64,000 nucleotides of DNA from Armatimonadota bacterium (GCA_016223145.1 JACRPN010000004.1:62001-126000); one strand, 5' to 3'; positions 16,309-25,209 are shown, counted from the first letter of the stretch. Translations and numbers: made by a program. Notes: generated by a model from the letters alone, not told the origin.

Positions 16309-17361
16309 ATGGACGGCGTAGAGACCCTGCAGCAAGAAGCCCTGGGGGCGGTTTCCGCCGCATTCACGACGGCTGAGCTTCGCGAACTCGAGCTCAAATA
16401 CCTCGGCAAGAGCGGCCTGATCTCGGGTCTGATGCGCGAAATCGGCAAGCTGAGCGCCGAGGAGCGCCCCGCTTTCGGCCAGAAGGTCAACGCAGCGCGC
16501 GCCACCGTTCAAGCCGCGCTCGACGAGCGTGTGGAGGCGCTGAAGGGCGGCGAACTCGACGCCCGTTTCGGGGCCGAGCGGATCGACATCACCCTTCCCT
16601 CCCGACCTTGGCGCTCAGGCCTCCAGCACATCCTCGATCAGACCACCGACCGCGTGAAGGCGTGCCTCTGCGGGCTGGGATTTGAGTTCGTCGAGGGTCC
16701 CGAGCTCGAGCAATTTGCTTACAACTTCGACGCGCTGAACTATCCGCCCGACCATCCCGCGATGGACGAACAGGACACGTTTTATGTGGATGCCCCTGGT
16801 CTGTCTGACAAGTCGGACACGTCTGACCTGTCCGACAAAGGACCTCCTGACCGCCTCGTCCTTCGCACCCAATGCACCGCCATTCAGGGCCGGACCTTCG
16901 AGAAGCGCCAACCGCCGCTGCGCATCTTTACGGTGGGCAGGACCTTCCGCAACGAGGCCGTCGACCGCACCCACGGCCACACCTTCCATCAAGTGGATGC
17001 GTTCATGGTGGATGAGGGCGTGAGCATGGCGCACCTCAAGGGCACGCTCGGCGCTTTCGTGCGGGCGATGTTCGGCGACGAGGTTAAGGTGCGGTTCCGT
17101 CCCGACTTCTTCCCGTTCGTCGAGCCCGGCGTGGACTACGCAATCAGCTCGCCGAAGCTTTTCGGCGGACGGTGGGTCGAGCTTGGCGGCGCCGGCCTGG
17201 TCCACCCCAAGATCCTTCAGAACTACGGCATCGACTCGGAGAAGTACACGGGTTTTGCGTTCGGCCTGGGCCTCGAGCGCATCCCGATGATGGCGACCGG
17301 CGTCGACGACCTCCGGCACTTTCTTGAGAACGACCTAAGGTTCCTGGAGCAGTTCCGATGA
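16309..17361 (+). CDS. pheS: Phenylalanine-tRNA ligase alpha subunit
   Basis: The start is set at ATG 16309 (MDGVETLQQ), which has TTAGG upstream; an upstream ATG at 16261 would add 16 unusual residues. The N-terminal coiled-coil (to about 85) and the class II catalytic core are complete: FRNEAVDRTHGHTFHQVDAF (motif 2 region), KVRFRPDFFPFVEPG, and GFAFGLGLERIPMM (motif 3). Between DTFYVD and LVLRTQ, where most PheS proteins join directly, there is an extra Ser/Asp-rich stretch of about 20 residues (LSDKSDTSDLSDKG). It is encoded by a repetitive DNA segment (see 16798-16841). pheT follows with a 4-bp ATGA overlap. Confidence 0.95.
   Translation: MDGVETLQQEALGAVSAAFTTAELRELELKYLGKSGLISGLMREIGKLSAEERPAFGQKVNAARATVQAALDERVEALKGGELDARFGAERIDITLPSRPWRSGLQHILDQTTDRVKACLCGLGFEFVEGPELEQFAYNFDALNYPPDHPAMDEQDTFYVDAPGLSDKSDTSDLSDKGPPDRLVLRTQCTAIQGRTFEKRQPPLRIFTVGRTFRNEAVDRTHGHTFHQVDAFMVDEGVSMAHLKGTLGAFVRAMFGDEVKVRFRPDFFPFVEPGVDYAISSPKLFGGRWVELGGAGLVHPKILQNYGIDSEKYTGFAFGLGLERIPMMATGVDDLRHFLENDLRFLEQFR
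16798..16841. repeat. Low-complexity GTCTGAC/GTCCGAC repeat inside pheS
   Basis: Short units (GTCTGAC, AAGTCGGAC, ACGTCTGAC, CTGTCCGAC) recur with alternating orientation, so the segment is partly palindromic (GTCGGAC with GTCCGAC). It is in frame and encodes the Ser-Asp-Lys stretch that interrupts the usual junction between the DTFYVD and LVLRTQ parts of PheS. It looks like an insertion of intergenic-style repeat DNA into an essential gene at a surface loop. Confidence 0.65.
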
Positions 17362-19493
17362 AATTCCCCTATCAGATGCTCAGAGACTTCGTCGATACCG
17401 ACCTCGACGCCCACCAGATCGGCGACCTGCTGACGATGGCTGGGTTTGAGCTCGAAGGGATCGAATCGAATGACGAATGTCGAGTGTCGACTGACGAGTC
17501 CGAACCTCAGACCTCGGACCTCGGACCTCGGACCTCGGATTTCGTCCTCGACATCAAGGTCATGGCGAACCGGGGAGACGGGCTTTCTGTGCTGGGGCTC
17601 GCGAGAGAGGTGCTTGCGAAAGATGCCGGCAGCAAGCCGACGGAGCTGTATCAACAAGCCGTTAAGAGGTTTCCGGAGTCTCCCACCCCAACCCCTCCCT
17701 CATTTACGAACCAAAACGAGGGAGGGGCTTCGGACCTCGTCACCATCCAAACCCCCAACTGCACCCGCTATGCCTGCCGGCTGTTCAAAGGCGATTTCGG
17801 CAAGCCCACACCAAACTGGATCAAGTCGCGTCTCGCGCAGGCCGGCATGAGGCCGATCTCCCTGCTTGTCGACCTCACCAACTACGTCATGCTCGAGGTC
17901 GGACAACCGCTCCATGCGTTCGATTTCAACACCCTGAAGGGCGGCAAGATCGTCGTGCGCCAGGCTCGCGAGGGCGAGAAACTCACCACCCTCGACGGCA
18001 ACGAGCACGAGCTGAACCCGGGCCAGATGATGATCTGCGACGCAGAGCGACCGGTCGCCGCTGCGGGCATCATGGGGGGCGCCGAGACAGAAGTCACCGG
18101 CAGCACCACCACCATGCTCCTTGAGTCGGCGCACTTCGTGAACACCAGTGTCCGCAAGACCCGCAAGCAGCTTGGCCTGAACACCGACGCCAGCTACCGG
18201 TTCGAGCGCTCGGTCGACCCCGACGGCGTCGTGGCGGCGCTGAACCGCTTTGCCATGCTCCTCGCGGAAGTGGACGGCGGTGCAAGCGCCGTGCCCGGGC
18301 TGATCGACGTCTATACGACTCCTCCACAGCCCAAGCCCTTAATCCTCCGAATGTCCCGGTCTGATCTCCTGCTGGGCATGCACGTTGAGCCCTCTGATGC
18401 GCAGAGGTATTTGTCTGCCCTGGGTTTTCAGGTGGAAGGGAACGGCGAGCCGTTCCAGGTCACCCATCCGACCTGGCGCATCGACATCGAGCGCGAGGAC
18501 GACCTGATCGAGGAGATCGGGCGCGTTCACGGGTATGACAGGATCCCCGAGTGCAACCCGCAGGGCACGACCACCCAGGGCGGGGTCTTCGGCTTGGCTG
18601 GGCTCGTGGACAGAATCAAGCTGAGCCTGCTTCGCTCCGGCTTTGCGCAGGTTATCAACTACTCGTTCGAGACCAAAGACCCGCTCGACGACCCTTGGGT
18701 CGAGAAGTTCGGGCCGCGAAACCCCACCTCGCCCGAGATGGGCATGATGCGCAGCTCCCTCTATCCAGGGCTGGCGCAGGCGGCGCGGAGGAACGGGGGA
18801 AGGGACCTGCACCTCTTCGAAATCGGGCGCGTGTTCGGCATCGCCGGGGGCCAGATCCATGAACGCCAGGCCATAGCCTTGCTCTCGACCGGCGCTCTCG
18901 TGCCGGAACACTGGGTGAAAGCGGCCGCCCCCCAAGCCGATTTCTTCAGCTTGAAGGGCGCGCTGGAGGGGGCCTTCTCGTCGGTCGGCCTTCAGCTCAA
19001 GATGGATCAAGGACACCAGGATCCGCGTCTTCACAGTACCCGTCAGGCGGCGATTCTCAGTGCCGATGGCGCCGTCGCAGGGCACTTCGGCCAGATCCAT
19101 CCCATGCTTGCAAAGGAGTGCGATCTGCCGGAGGGCACGGTGCTCGCGCACTTCTTCCCGGAGTTGCTCATCGGCGCGGGCAAGGCGGAGCCCAAGTTGA
19201 AATCCATCAGCCGCAACCCGGCGGTTCGCCGCGATATCGCGTTTCTGATCGGCAAGGACGTGCCGTATTCGCGAGTCGAGGAATCGGTGGCAGCTGCTTG
19301 CGGAGAAGTGCTCGAGAAGCTCTGGGTTTTCGATGTCTACGAGGGAAAGGGCGTGCCCGAGGGCCAATGCAGCATCGCGATTGCGCTCCAACTCCGGAAG
19401 CAGGGTGAGAACTTCACGGATGAGGAAGCGAACCGGGTGCGGGACTTGGCCGTGGCGGCGCTTGCACCGCTCGGGGGCTCAGTGCGCGCTTGA
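17358..19493 (+). CDS. pheT: Phenylalanine-tRNA ligase beta subunit
   Basis: The 711-residue protein starts at ATG 17358, overlapping the pheS stop. Recognisable parts are the N-terminal KFPYQMLRDFVDTDLDAHQI, KVMANRGDGLSVLGLAREV, the B3/B4 editing module (SRLAQAGMRPISLLVDLTNY, then GQPLHAFDF), and the B5 DNA-binding-like domain. A C-terminal ferredoxin-fold anticodon-binding domain includes RNPAVRRDIAFLIGKDVPYS. The OB-fold EMAP-like B2 domain found in many PheT proteins appears absent, which explains the shorter length. Two foreign-looking stretches interrupt the N-terminal 130 residues: one coded by a heptamer repeat, one by a perfect inverted repeat. The 3' 80 bp overlap the convergent membrane protein gene. 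Confidence 0.94.
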   Translation: MKFPYQMLRDFVDTDLDAHQIGDLLTMAGFELEGIESNDECRVSTDESEPQTSDLGPRTSDFVLDIKVMANRGDGLSVLGLAREVLAKDAGSKPTELYQQAVKRFPESPTPTPPSFTNQNEGGASDLVTIQTPNCTRYACRLFKGDFGKPTPNWIKSRLAQAGMRPISLLVDLTNYVMLEVGQPLHAFDFNTLKGGKIVVRQAREGEKLTTLDGNEHELNPGQMMICDAERPVAAAGIMGGAETEVTGSTTTMLLESAHFVNTSVRKTRKQLGLNTDASYRFERSVDPDGVVAALNRFAMLLAEVDGGASAVPGLIDVYTTPPQPKPLILRMSRSDLLLGMHVEPSDAQRYLSALGFQVEGNGEPFQVTHPTWRIDIEREDDLIEEIGRVHGYDRIPECNPQGTTTQGGVFGLAGLVDRIKLSLLRSGFAQVINYSFETKDPLDDPWVEKFGPRNPTSPEMGMMRSSLYPGLAQAARRNGGRDLHLFEIGRVFGIAGGQIHERQAIALLSTGALVPEHWVKAAAPQADFFSLKGALEGAFSSVGLQLKMDQGHQDPRLHSTRQAAILSADGAVAGHFGQIHPMLAKECDLPEGTVLAHFFPELLIGAGKAEPKLKSISRNPAVRRDIAFLIGKDVPYSRVEESVAAACGEVLEKLWVFDVYEGKGVPEGQCSIAIALQLRKQGENFTDEEANRVRDLAVAALAPLGGSVRA
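17504..17538. repeat. Heptanucleotide tandem repeat ACCTCGG inside pheT
   Basis: Four perfect copies of ACCTCGG (17511-17538) are preceded by one imperfect copy (ACCTCAG, 17504-17510). The period of seven is not a multiple of three, so gain or loss of one unit would shift the reading frame of pheT. It encodes the stretch QTSDLGPRTSDF, which has no counterpart in usual PheT proteins at this place. Confidence 0.85.
17692..17727. repeat. Perfect 10-bp inverted repeat inserted in pheT
   Basis: CCCCTCCCTC at 17692-17701 is matched exactly by GAGGGAGGGG at 17718-17727 with a 16-nt loop. It encodes part of a Pro/Thr-rich segment (SPTPTPPSFTNQNEGG, about residues 110-126) that separates otherwise normal PheT sequence. 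The CCCCTcC...GGaGGGG style resembles an intergenic hairpin at 36841-36880. An in-frame palindromic element is the simplest reading. Confidence 0.7.
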
Positions 19494-20775
19494 CCGTTTC
19501 GGCGGCGATCGGCAACAGCGAAACGACCATCAGGCTGCGCAATGCCATCGGCCAGTAGTGGTAATGCTCGAAGTGCTTGAGCCACGCCATCGGCAGGAAC
19601 GCGAGCGTTGAGAAGGCCCACCCCGATAGGGGCAGAATCCACTGCTTGCGCGCTTCCCAGACCGCGCTCCAAGTTGAAATGGCCCCGATGTAGAAGTTGA
19701 CCCCAGACCCGAGGAAGAGTGTAATCGGCCCCAGGTCCACGAGGTCCCTAAGGGCAGCCCGCGCCGCCAGGTACACCGGAAGCAGATAAGAGACGAGCGA
19801 GATCGTCACGCCGTCTCCGGTGCGAAACTGCTGCTGCTGATACCCGGAAGCCGTGTGCGGCAGGACCGAGTAGCGGAGAGCCAGATAACCCCCCAAAAGT
19901 CCCCAGAATAGGGCCTGCCAGCCGAACCGCACCCGGTATCCGCGCCAGCGCAGGGTAAGCGCCACTCCGAGCAGCGCGGCGGGAAGCATGACGGCCTGCT
20001 CATAGCAGCCGAGCGCAAGGGCCACACAGATCGCGCTGAAGCCGGCCCAGAGCCACGGCGCACGCGACGGCCCTATGGGCTCGGCAGCGCGTTTGTAGCT
20101 GGGCAGGTCATAGGGGCTCGGAGGCGGAGGCGCTGCTCGTGCCGCGCTGAGGCGCTCGTAGCGCGCATAGGCCGCCATAGCCGACAGCGCGAAGACCGCC
20201 ACGGTCGAAGCGGTGCGTCCGGGAAGCCACCCGATCATGCGGCCCTGCAACGGCCACATGCCAAAAAGCTCGGTGCAGATGAACCAGGCAACTCCCGCTC
20301 CAAGGATTGCGTCCAAGGGTCTTCGTTTTGGCAGAAGCAACCCAATGAGAGGCAGGAGGGCCAGCCAACGAGCATATGCGACCAGCGTATATCCCCAGTC
20401 GAGAGTCCACAGCACAAAGAGCGCGGACCCGGTTCCGGCCAAAAAGGGGCTCTCTGTGAGCTCGCGCAGGAACCAGAACAGGGCGAGAACGGCAAGCGCG
20501 CAAAGCAGGGCATTGGTGAGGCCAAAACCGGCGGCGTTGTCGCCCCAAAGAGCGTGGTCCAGTTCGAAGGTGAGCGTGGAGACGGGGCGGTAGAAGTGGT
20601 TGCCGAGCGGCCAATCGCCTGCGAACCACGAGAGCGGCGCCTTGCGGGCTTCGATGGCCTCGAGCAAGACAGCCGTGTCGGAATCGGCGAGGAGGCTGGG
20701 CGAGGAGGACCTGGAGGCGAGGATGCCTAAGCAGCCAAAGACCGCGAACCCGAACGCGATCCACCAGCGCTTCAT
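19414..20775 (-). CDS. Multi-pass membrane protein, probable GT-C-fold glycosyltransferase
   Basis: The 453-residue protein has about 10 hydrophobic segments. An extracytoplasmic first loop follows the first helix and contains ADSDTAVLLEAIEA, then DWPLGNHFYRPVSTLTF and HALWGDNAAGF. This arrangement (acidic residues after helix 1, then a YRP and H/N-containing loop) recalls lipid-linked-sugar glycosyltransferases of the GT-C class, such as PMT-like and DUF2029-type proteins. The acceptor is unknown. The last 27 codons overlap the end of pheT on the opposite strand. The gene lies 9 bp downstream of the TIGR03790 gene on the same strand, probably in one operon. Confidence 0.6.
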   Translation of the reverse strand: MKRWWIAFGFAVFGCLGILASRSSSPSLLADSDTAVLLEAIEARKAPLSWFAGDWPLGNHFYRPVSTLTFELDHALWGDNAAGFGLTNALLCALAVLALFWFLRELTESPFLAGTGSALFVLWTLDWGYTLVAYARWLALLPLIGLLLPKRRPLDAILGAGVAWFICTELFGMWPLQGRMIGWLPGRTASTVAVFALSAMAAYARYERLSAARAAPPPPSPYDLPSYKRAAEPIGPSRAPWLWAGFSAICVALALGCYEQAVMLPAALLGVALTLRWRGYRVRFGWQALFWGLLGGYLALRYSVLPHTASGYQQQQFRTGDGVTISLVSYLLPVYLAARAALRDLVDLGPITLFLGSGVNFYIGAISTWSAVWEARKQWILPLSGWAFSTLAFLPMAWLKHFEHYHYWPMALRSLMVVSLLPIAAETVKRALSPRAVQAPPRPSPAPGSLPHP

Positions 20776-20784
20776 AGCTTGGCA

Positions 20785-21966
20785 TTATGGGGCAGGCAGC
20801 CCACCGTGGGCAATTCTGGCGGCATATGGCGCGCAGATGGGATCGCCGATCACGATATCTTCCCACCCCACAAACCGCGACGCCGCATAGAAGCTCTCCG
20901 CCAGGGTCCAGCCCCGGGTGTACCGTCCAAAGAGGATCGTGGGCGAAGCAACCGCCTGGAGCAGTGGCTCATCGCAATAGCCCTTGACCCCGGTGACGCG
21001 CTGTCGGATGAGGTCGGCGATCAGCGACTGCCCGCCTGTGGTGGGCAGGAACGTGCGGGCGCTCGTGCTCACCGCCGTCTCGGCCAGACCGCCTGGAGCA
21101 AACCGCAGCGAATGGTAGTTGTCCGCCACGTACTTGGCGTCGTTGCTGCCCCAAGAACAATAGCCGAGCAAGCCGCCCTTCGATCCGACAAAGAGGTCTG
21201 TCTTGTCAAGAAGCGGATTAAAGCCGGCCTTCGCCAGGTCTTGCGCCGCGCGTTCCATGTCGGAATTGAATTCGTTGAACGCCATCTCGTTGACGACTTT
21301 CGGGTCCACTTCGCCGGCCCTGATCGCGCTCAGCGGCTGCTTGGCGGGGTCGCCAAAGCCAAAGGCCGGACACGCGTCGAGCAAGAACCGGCCCTCGGGT
21401 TTCTCGCGCTCCGCCTGCATGGCCCAGGCCACCAGCCCTTTGGCTTCCTGCACCGTGTAGCCGTCAAGCCGAGACACCAGATAGCCCCCAAACTCCTTGT
21501 GGCTGAAGCGCTTGGTGGGATTCCAAAACCGGTTCGCCCAAGCTTTTCCGTTGAATCCCGAGTCCGAGATCGAGATCTTGATGGCGCCTCGGGTCTCGGG
21601 ATAGTCGAGCGCCGCAATGAAGCTGTCTAGCGACGGCTGGGTTCCAACCATACCGGTGTCTGGAGCCCCCGTCAGCCGGATCGGAACCCCCTTGGTCAAA
21701 ACGATGAAGTCGATTTGAGGCTTGGCTTTGAGGACTGCCCGAAGCGGCTTTTCGACCTGCTCCCGAAAGTCGGCATAGGACATCGTCTCCTTGGACGTAG
21801 ACTCGGCCGAGTTCTGGCACGCGACCTTCAAGATGGCCTTGACACCCCTTCTCTTGGCATATTCCTCGACAATCTCGATGGAGGCCGGACTCTGAGTGTT
21901 CTCGATGACCAGCACGCGGTCGGCAAGGCTGGGAGCAAGGACGAGCGCGGCAACGGCCGAAAGCAT
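20785..21966 (-). CDS. TIGR03790 family secreted protein
   Basis: I use ATG 21966, which opens a signal peptide (MLSAVAALVLAPSLA); a longer frame to 22026 adds a charged leader. The mature protein begins RVLVIENTQSPASIEIVEEY and contains DFIVLTKGVPIRLTG and YCSWGSNDA, patterns I associate with TIGR03790. This family of unknown function occurs in Planctomycetes, Acidobacteria and relatives with exported-protein sorting systems. The C-terminus has FVGWEDIVIGDPICAPYA. The gene sits just upstream of the membrane glycosyltransferase-like gene, so a role in envelope or surface-glycan handling is possible but unproven. Confidence 0.72.
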   Translation of the reverse strand: MLSAVAALVLAPSLADRVLVIENTQSPASIEIVEEYAKRRGVKAILKVACQNSAESTSKETMSYADFREQVEKPLRAVLKAKPQIDFIVLTKGVPIRLTGAPDTGMVGTQPSLDSFIAALDYPETRGAIKISISDSGFNGKAWANRFWNPTKRFSHKEFGGYLVSRLDGYTVQEAKGLVAWAMQAEREKPEGRFLLDACPAFGFGDPAKQPLSAIRAGEVDPKVVNEMAFNEFNSDMERAAQDLAKAGFNPLLDKTDLFVGSKGGLLGYCSWGSNDAKYVADNYHSLRFAPGGLAETAVSTSARTFLPTTGGQSLIADLIRQRVTGVKGYCDEPLLQAVASPTILFGRYTRGWTLAESFYAASRFVGWEDIVIGDPICAPYAARIAHGGLPAP

Positions 21967-22178
21967 GGGGCGAGGGTACCTGCGGCCATCACTCTCTGAT
22001 CTTGCGGGGCGTTCCCGCGGGCTCAAGTCTTATCGAAGGAATCGGCCCGACCACGGCGGCGTCCACAGTCCCCTGCCGAACACCGAGAGTGCGGGGCCAA
22101 GCGCACCAAGCCGGCTCCGGCGCTCTGGGTAGATCCGAGACACCAACAGGATCCGAATGAGGATGCCGACGAAGACCA

Positions 22179-22619
22179 TTATCGAGAGAAGAACGGTTGG
22201 GCGATTTGCCGCACAGGTGGGATTTGTTCCTCGCACAAGACGATAAGGTCCATATTGGTGCCAAGTGCGGCCCATTTGCGAAAGAACTGGGCAATTGACT
22301 CCGCATGTTCTTGCTTGATTTGGCCCTCTATCGCCAGAGCAACATGCACCGTTGGATCAGACCCGTACGTTACTTGCACCAAATATGCCTTGCTGACCTC
22401 CTCGAATCCAGCTATCCGCTGACCGAGGAGGTCTTTCAATTCGGATTCAGCGGGCCCTTGCTGCTCGCCAACAAAGGTGACCTTAGGCATCATGAGGTCC
22501 TGCGTTCCAGGACCAAGGGTCTGTTCTTCAACTACGACGGGGTGATCAGGAAATTCCCTTGTGGCCCGCTTTCGCCGGAATATCGCGAGGAAATCCAGAG
22601 GCAAAGCCCTACACCCCAA
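22179..22619 (-). CDS. Small protein with SseB C-terminal-like domain
   Basis: The 146-residue frame starts at TTG 22619 and overlaps the end of the PhyH gene by 11 bp. The first 45 residues are basic and low in similarity to anything I know. Residues about 45-146 (GPAESELKDLLGQRIAGFEE, VSKAYLVQVTYGSDPTVHVA, then a long helix and NMDLIVLCEEQIPPV) match the pattern of the SseB C-terminal domain, which is found in small proteins of unclear role. A start at one of the ATG codons near residue 43 would leave only this domain. Its function is not known. Confidence 0.5.
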   Translation of the reverse strand: MGCRALPLDFLAIFRRKRATREFPDHPVVVEEQTLGPGTQDLMMPKVTFVGEQQGPAESELKDLLGQRIAGFEEVSKAYLVQVTYGSDPTVHVALAIEGQIKQEHAESIAQFFRKWAALGTNMDLIVLCEEQIPPVRQIAQPFFSR

Positions 22620-23412
22620 CCAGCTCGGGCTCTTCGGGTTCCATAGCGCCCTCGCCGAAGACTACCGGGAAGCGCTCCCCCGTGGGCAAGTAGGTCGTGC
22701 GGGAGTCCATGAAGCAGACCGAAAAGCCCCGGCGCGGGATGTCGGTGTTGTTGATGTCGCTGCCATGGATCGTCCAGTTATGCATGATGAACGCTTCGCC
22801 GGCTTCCAGTTCGATCGGCACGGCTTTCTCCTCGGGGCAATGCTTGGCCAGGTTCTCGTCGCTGATCGTGTGGCCAAACTTGCTGAGCAGCCCCAACCGG
22901 TGTGTGCGTGGGAACACCTTCACGCAGCCGTTGGCGATGGTCGCCGGGTCGAGCGCGAGCCAAATCGTGAGCAGCGGGTCGCGGTCGAGCTTCCAGATCT
23001 CGCCGCCGTCCTGGTGGTACGGCAGCACCGTACCCTTTCGGGCGGGCTTGTTCATAAACATCGAGCGATACGCCGCGATGCCGTTGTGCGCTCCGTAGAT
23101 GAAGGCGCACAGGTCCCGAAACAGCGGCTTGCGCATATAGGCCAGGAATAGCGGGTCCTTTTCAAGCTGCTCGATCTTGCGGTATTCCAGGGTCTCGCCC
23201 TTCCATCCCTTGGATTGCGGCGCGGTGTTGTCGTAGCCTCCGCCGAGGTCGAGCTGCATCATCATGTCCCTATAGCGGACCTTGCCCAGCATGATGTCGT
23301 CGATGCGCGTTTGGAGGCCCTTCAACTCGTCGTCGGTGAGCACCTTGCCCAAACGGAGGTAGCCCTCGCGGTCGTATTCGCGCCACTGGTCTTCGGTGAA
23401 GTGTTCGTACAT
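22609..23412 (-). CDS. Phytanoyl-CoA dioxygenase (PhyH) family protein
   Basis: The 267-residue protein has the 2-oxoglutarate/Fe(II) fold of PhyH enzymes. An N-terminal YDREGYLRLGKVLTDDEL is followed by YHQDGG (His and Asp metal ligands near residue 134), LALDPATIANGCVKVFPRTH, and WTIHGSDINNTDIPRRGFSV (distal His near 215 and the 2-oxoglutarate Arg). Family members hydroxylate fatty acyl chains or natural products. There is no signal peptide. The gene is followed by the SseB-like gene with an 11-bp overlap. The substrate cannot be assigned from context. Confidence 0.88.
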   Translation of the reverse strand: MYEHFTEDQWREYDREGYLRLGKVLTDDELKGLQTRIDDIMLGKVRYRDMMMQLDLGGGYDNTAPQSKGWKGETLEYRKIEQLEKDPLFLAYMRKPLFRDLCAFIYGAHNGIAAYRSMFMNKPARKGTVLPYHQDGGEIWKLDRDPLLTIWLALDPATIANGCVKVFPRTHRLGLLSKFGHTISDENLAKHCPEEKAVPIELEAGEAFIMHNWTIHGSDINNTDIPRRGFSVCFMDSRTTYLPTGERFPVVFGEGAMEPEEPELVGV

Positions 23413-23532
23413 GTTGTGTAAATTGTACGACGCTTTTGTATGGATTCCTCTTGGCTTGGCCTTACCTTCGCGCCTTGGCCGGCTGAACCGTGCTGGAGCG
23501 CATTTCCTTCTATCTGAGACACGCGTTGCCGA

Positions 23533-25209
23533 TCAAGGCTCTTCGCTGCCCGCCCCTGTCCGAGTCTGTGAAGGCTCTGGCCCGCCGGCCATCTTCTTCT
23601 CAAGGCTATCAAGTGCCTTGATTTCTCCTTGACTGAGGTTCCCTTTCTTTCGCAGAAAGGCAATGGCGCGCCGAGCCTCTTCGAAGTTTTGTTCGCGGAC
23701 CAAACGATTGACCATCGCGATCCCCGCCAGGTTGTTGGTGCCATTGTTCATGGAGAACGCAAAGGCATCTGCGTATCGCCGCCTTACTTCGGGCGACCCT
23801 TTCTTCTCGCGCTCGGCCATCATGGCTTCGGCGGATTTGACGAGGGACTCCACCTCTTTGGCCTGCTCCGGCGTGAGATGAGCCATCTTGCCCTTTAGGT
23901 CTCTTATCACGATCTCGCATTGCTGGTTTTTGCCTTGAGCAGCCAACGTCACGACCGACATCGCCTGCTTGAAACCTTCGCCAAGGTGCGGCATATCGCC
24001 AAACTCAAGCTTGAAGTCGCTCATGTCGCCGGTTGGAATCGACATCACGAGCTTTTCGTAGCCTGACGGAGGGAGGCCCGGCCGGGGGCGATGGCTGGCC
24101 TGTCCCGTGAACGCCGTGCTCGGCGGAGCAGGTGGCTTGCCGGTTCCCTTTGCCGCCGCAGGGGTCGATCGGCCAGGTTCGGAAGGTGTTGCGCCCCTTT
24201 CGTCTGTCGGTTTCTTGTTGGTCGATTCCTCCGAGCCGGCTGCTTCCTTGCGGTTGTGTGCCGCGGGCAGATCCACCGCGGGGTCGACTGGCATGTTCGA
24301 GGCCACGCGCATCGGATTGATGACCTGCGTCATTTGGCTCATGAGCGGCTTTGACTCGTTGCCCTTGAACACGGAGATGGTCGTTGAATTGGTGGGCAAG
24401 TCGGGCGGAGCCTGAACCAGCATCACCCCGTCAACAACCTTCGACTGAGCTTGCCGGTTGCCGAAGAACACGCTGAGTTGGGCCGATTCTCTACCGGCGT
24501 CCAGAGGAAACCAGTCGCCAGGGCTCACCCAGTCGGGGAGCAGCAGTCGATGGGTCTCTGCGGCAGTGCCGCCATAAGTCGGTTCTCGATTGAAATAGAG
24601 ATTGCCGGCGTACAGCGCGCAAAGAACGACGAGAAGGCCTACGGCGACCGACAGGAAACGACCCGTTTTGGCGGCCCCTCGGCGCAGCGCCTCGGAACCA
24701 TCGATCGCGAAGACTTCGACAGGTTCCGGCATGCTTTTCTCGCCGGAAATCGAGACGGGAGTACAGTGAAGGTTTAGGATCGGCCGAATCTGAACGTAAA
24801 CCTCGCGGGTGATGCAGATGCCACCCGGTTTGGCCATGCCAAGCACGCGGGAAGCGATGTTGACGGCATTGCCAAAGAGGTCGTTGTCCTCCTCGACCAC
24901 GTCGCCCACATGAGCGCCGATTCTCACCTGCACTGGCTCGGGCAGCGCTCTGCGTTGGTTGAATTCGTGCAGGTGCTCTTGGATTTCGAGCGCGGCCGTA
25001 ACGGCTTCGACGGCGCTGGAAAACTCCAACATCGCTCCGTCGCCAAGGGTCTTGACCACCCGCCCAAGGTGTCCAAGCGTACTGGAACGGACGATGCGCT
25101 CGACATCGTCTCGGACTTCGAGCGCTTCGCGTTCATCCTGGTTTGCCCTGCTCGTGTAGCCAACGATGTCCACGAACAAGATTGCGGCGAGCTTTCGTTT
25201 TGGCTGCAT
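23533..25209 (-). CDS. Membrane-anchored class III adenylate/guanylate cyclase-domain protein
   Basis: ATG 25209 is preferred because AGAGG sits seven bases upstream; an ATG at 25215 is in frame. The N-terminal cyclase homology domain (to about 170) has both metal Asp residues, in AAILFVDIVGYTSR and VVKTLGDGAMLEF, and the dimer segment LFGNAVNIASRVLGMAKPGG. One membrane helix follows (VAVGLLVVLCALYAGNLYF, about 188-206). The distal half has a beta-rich Ig/TIG-like segment, a Pro/Thr/Ala-rich linker and a helical C-terminus. cAMP production is likely from the catalytic residues but not certain. The arrangement with the cyclase N-terminal and the sensor outside is unusual. Confidence 0.8.
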   Translation of the reverse strand: MQPKRKLAAILFVDIVGYTSRANQDEREALEVRDDVERIVRSSTLGHLGRVVKTLGDGAMLEFSSAVEAVTAALEIQEHLHEFNQRRALPEPVQVRIGAHVGDVVEEDNDLFGNAVNIASRVLGMAKPGGICITREVYVQIRPILNLHCTPVSISGEKSMPEPVEVFAIDGSEALRRGAAKTGRFLSVAVGLLVVLCALYAGNLYFNREPTYGGTAAETHRLLLPDWVSPGDWFPLDAGRESAQLSVFFGNRQAQSKVVDGVMLVQAPPDLPTNSTTISVFKGNESKPLMSQMTQVINPMRVASNMPVDPAVDLPAAHNRKEAAGSEESTNKKPTDERGATPSEPGRSTPAAAKGTGKPPAPPSTAFTGQASHRPRPGLPPSGYEKLVMSIPTGDMSDFKLEFGDMPHLGEGFKQAMSVVTLAAQGKNQQCEIVIRDLKGKMAHLTPEQAKEVESLVKSAEAMMAEREKKGSPEVRRRYADAFAFSMNNGTNNLAGIAMVNRLVREQNFEEARRAIAFLRKKGNLSQGEIKALDSLEKKMAGGPEPSQTRTGAGSEEP

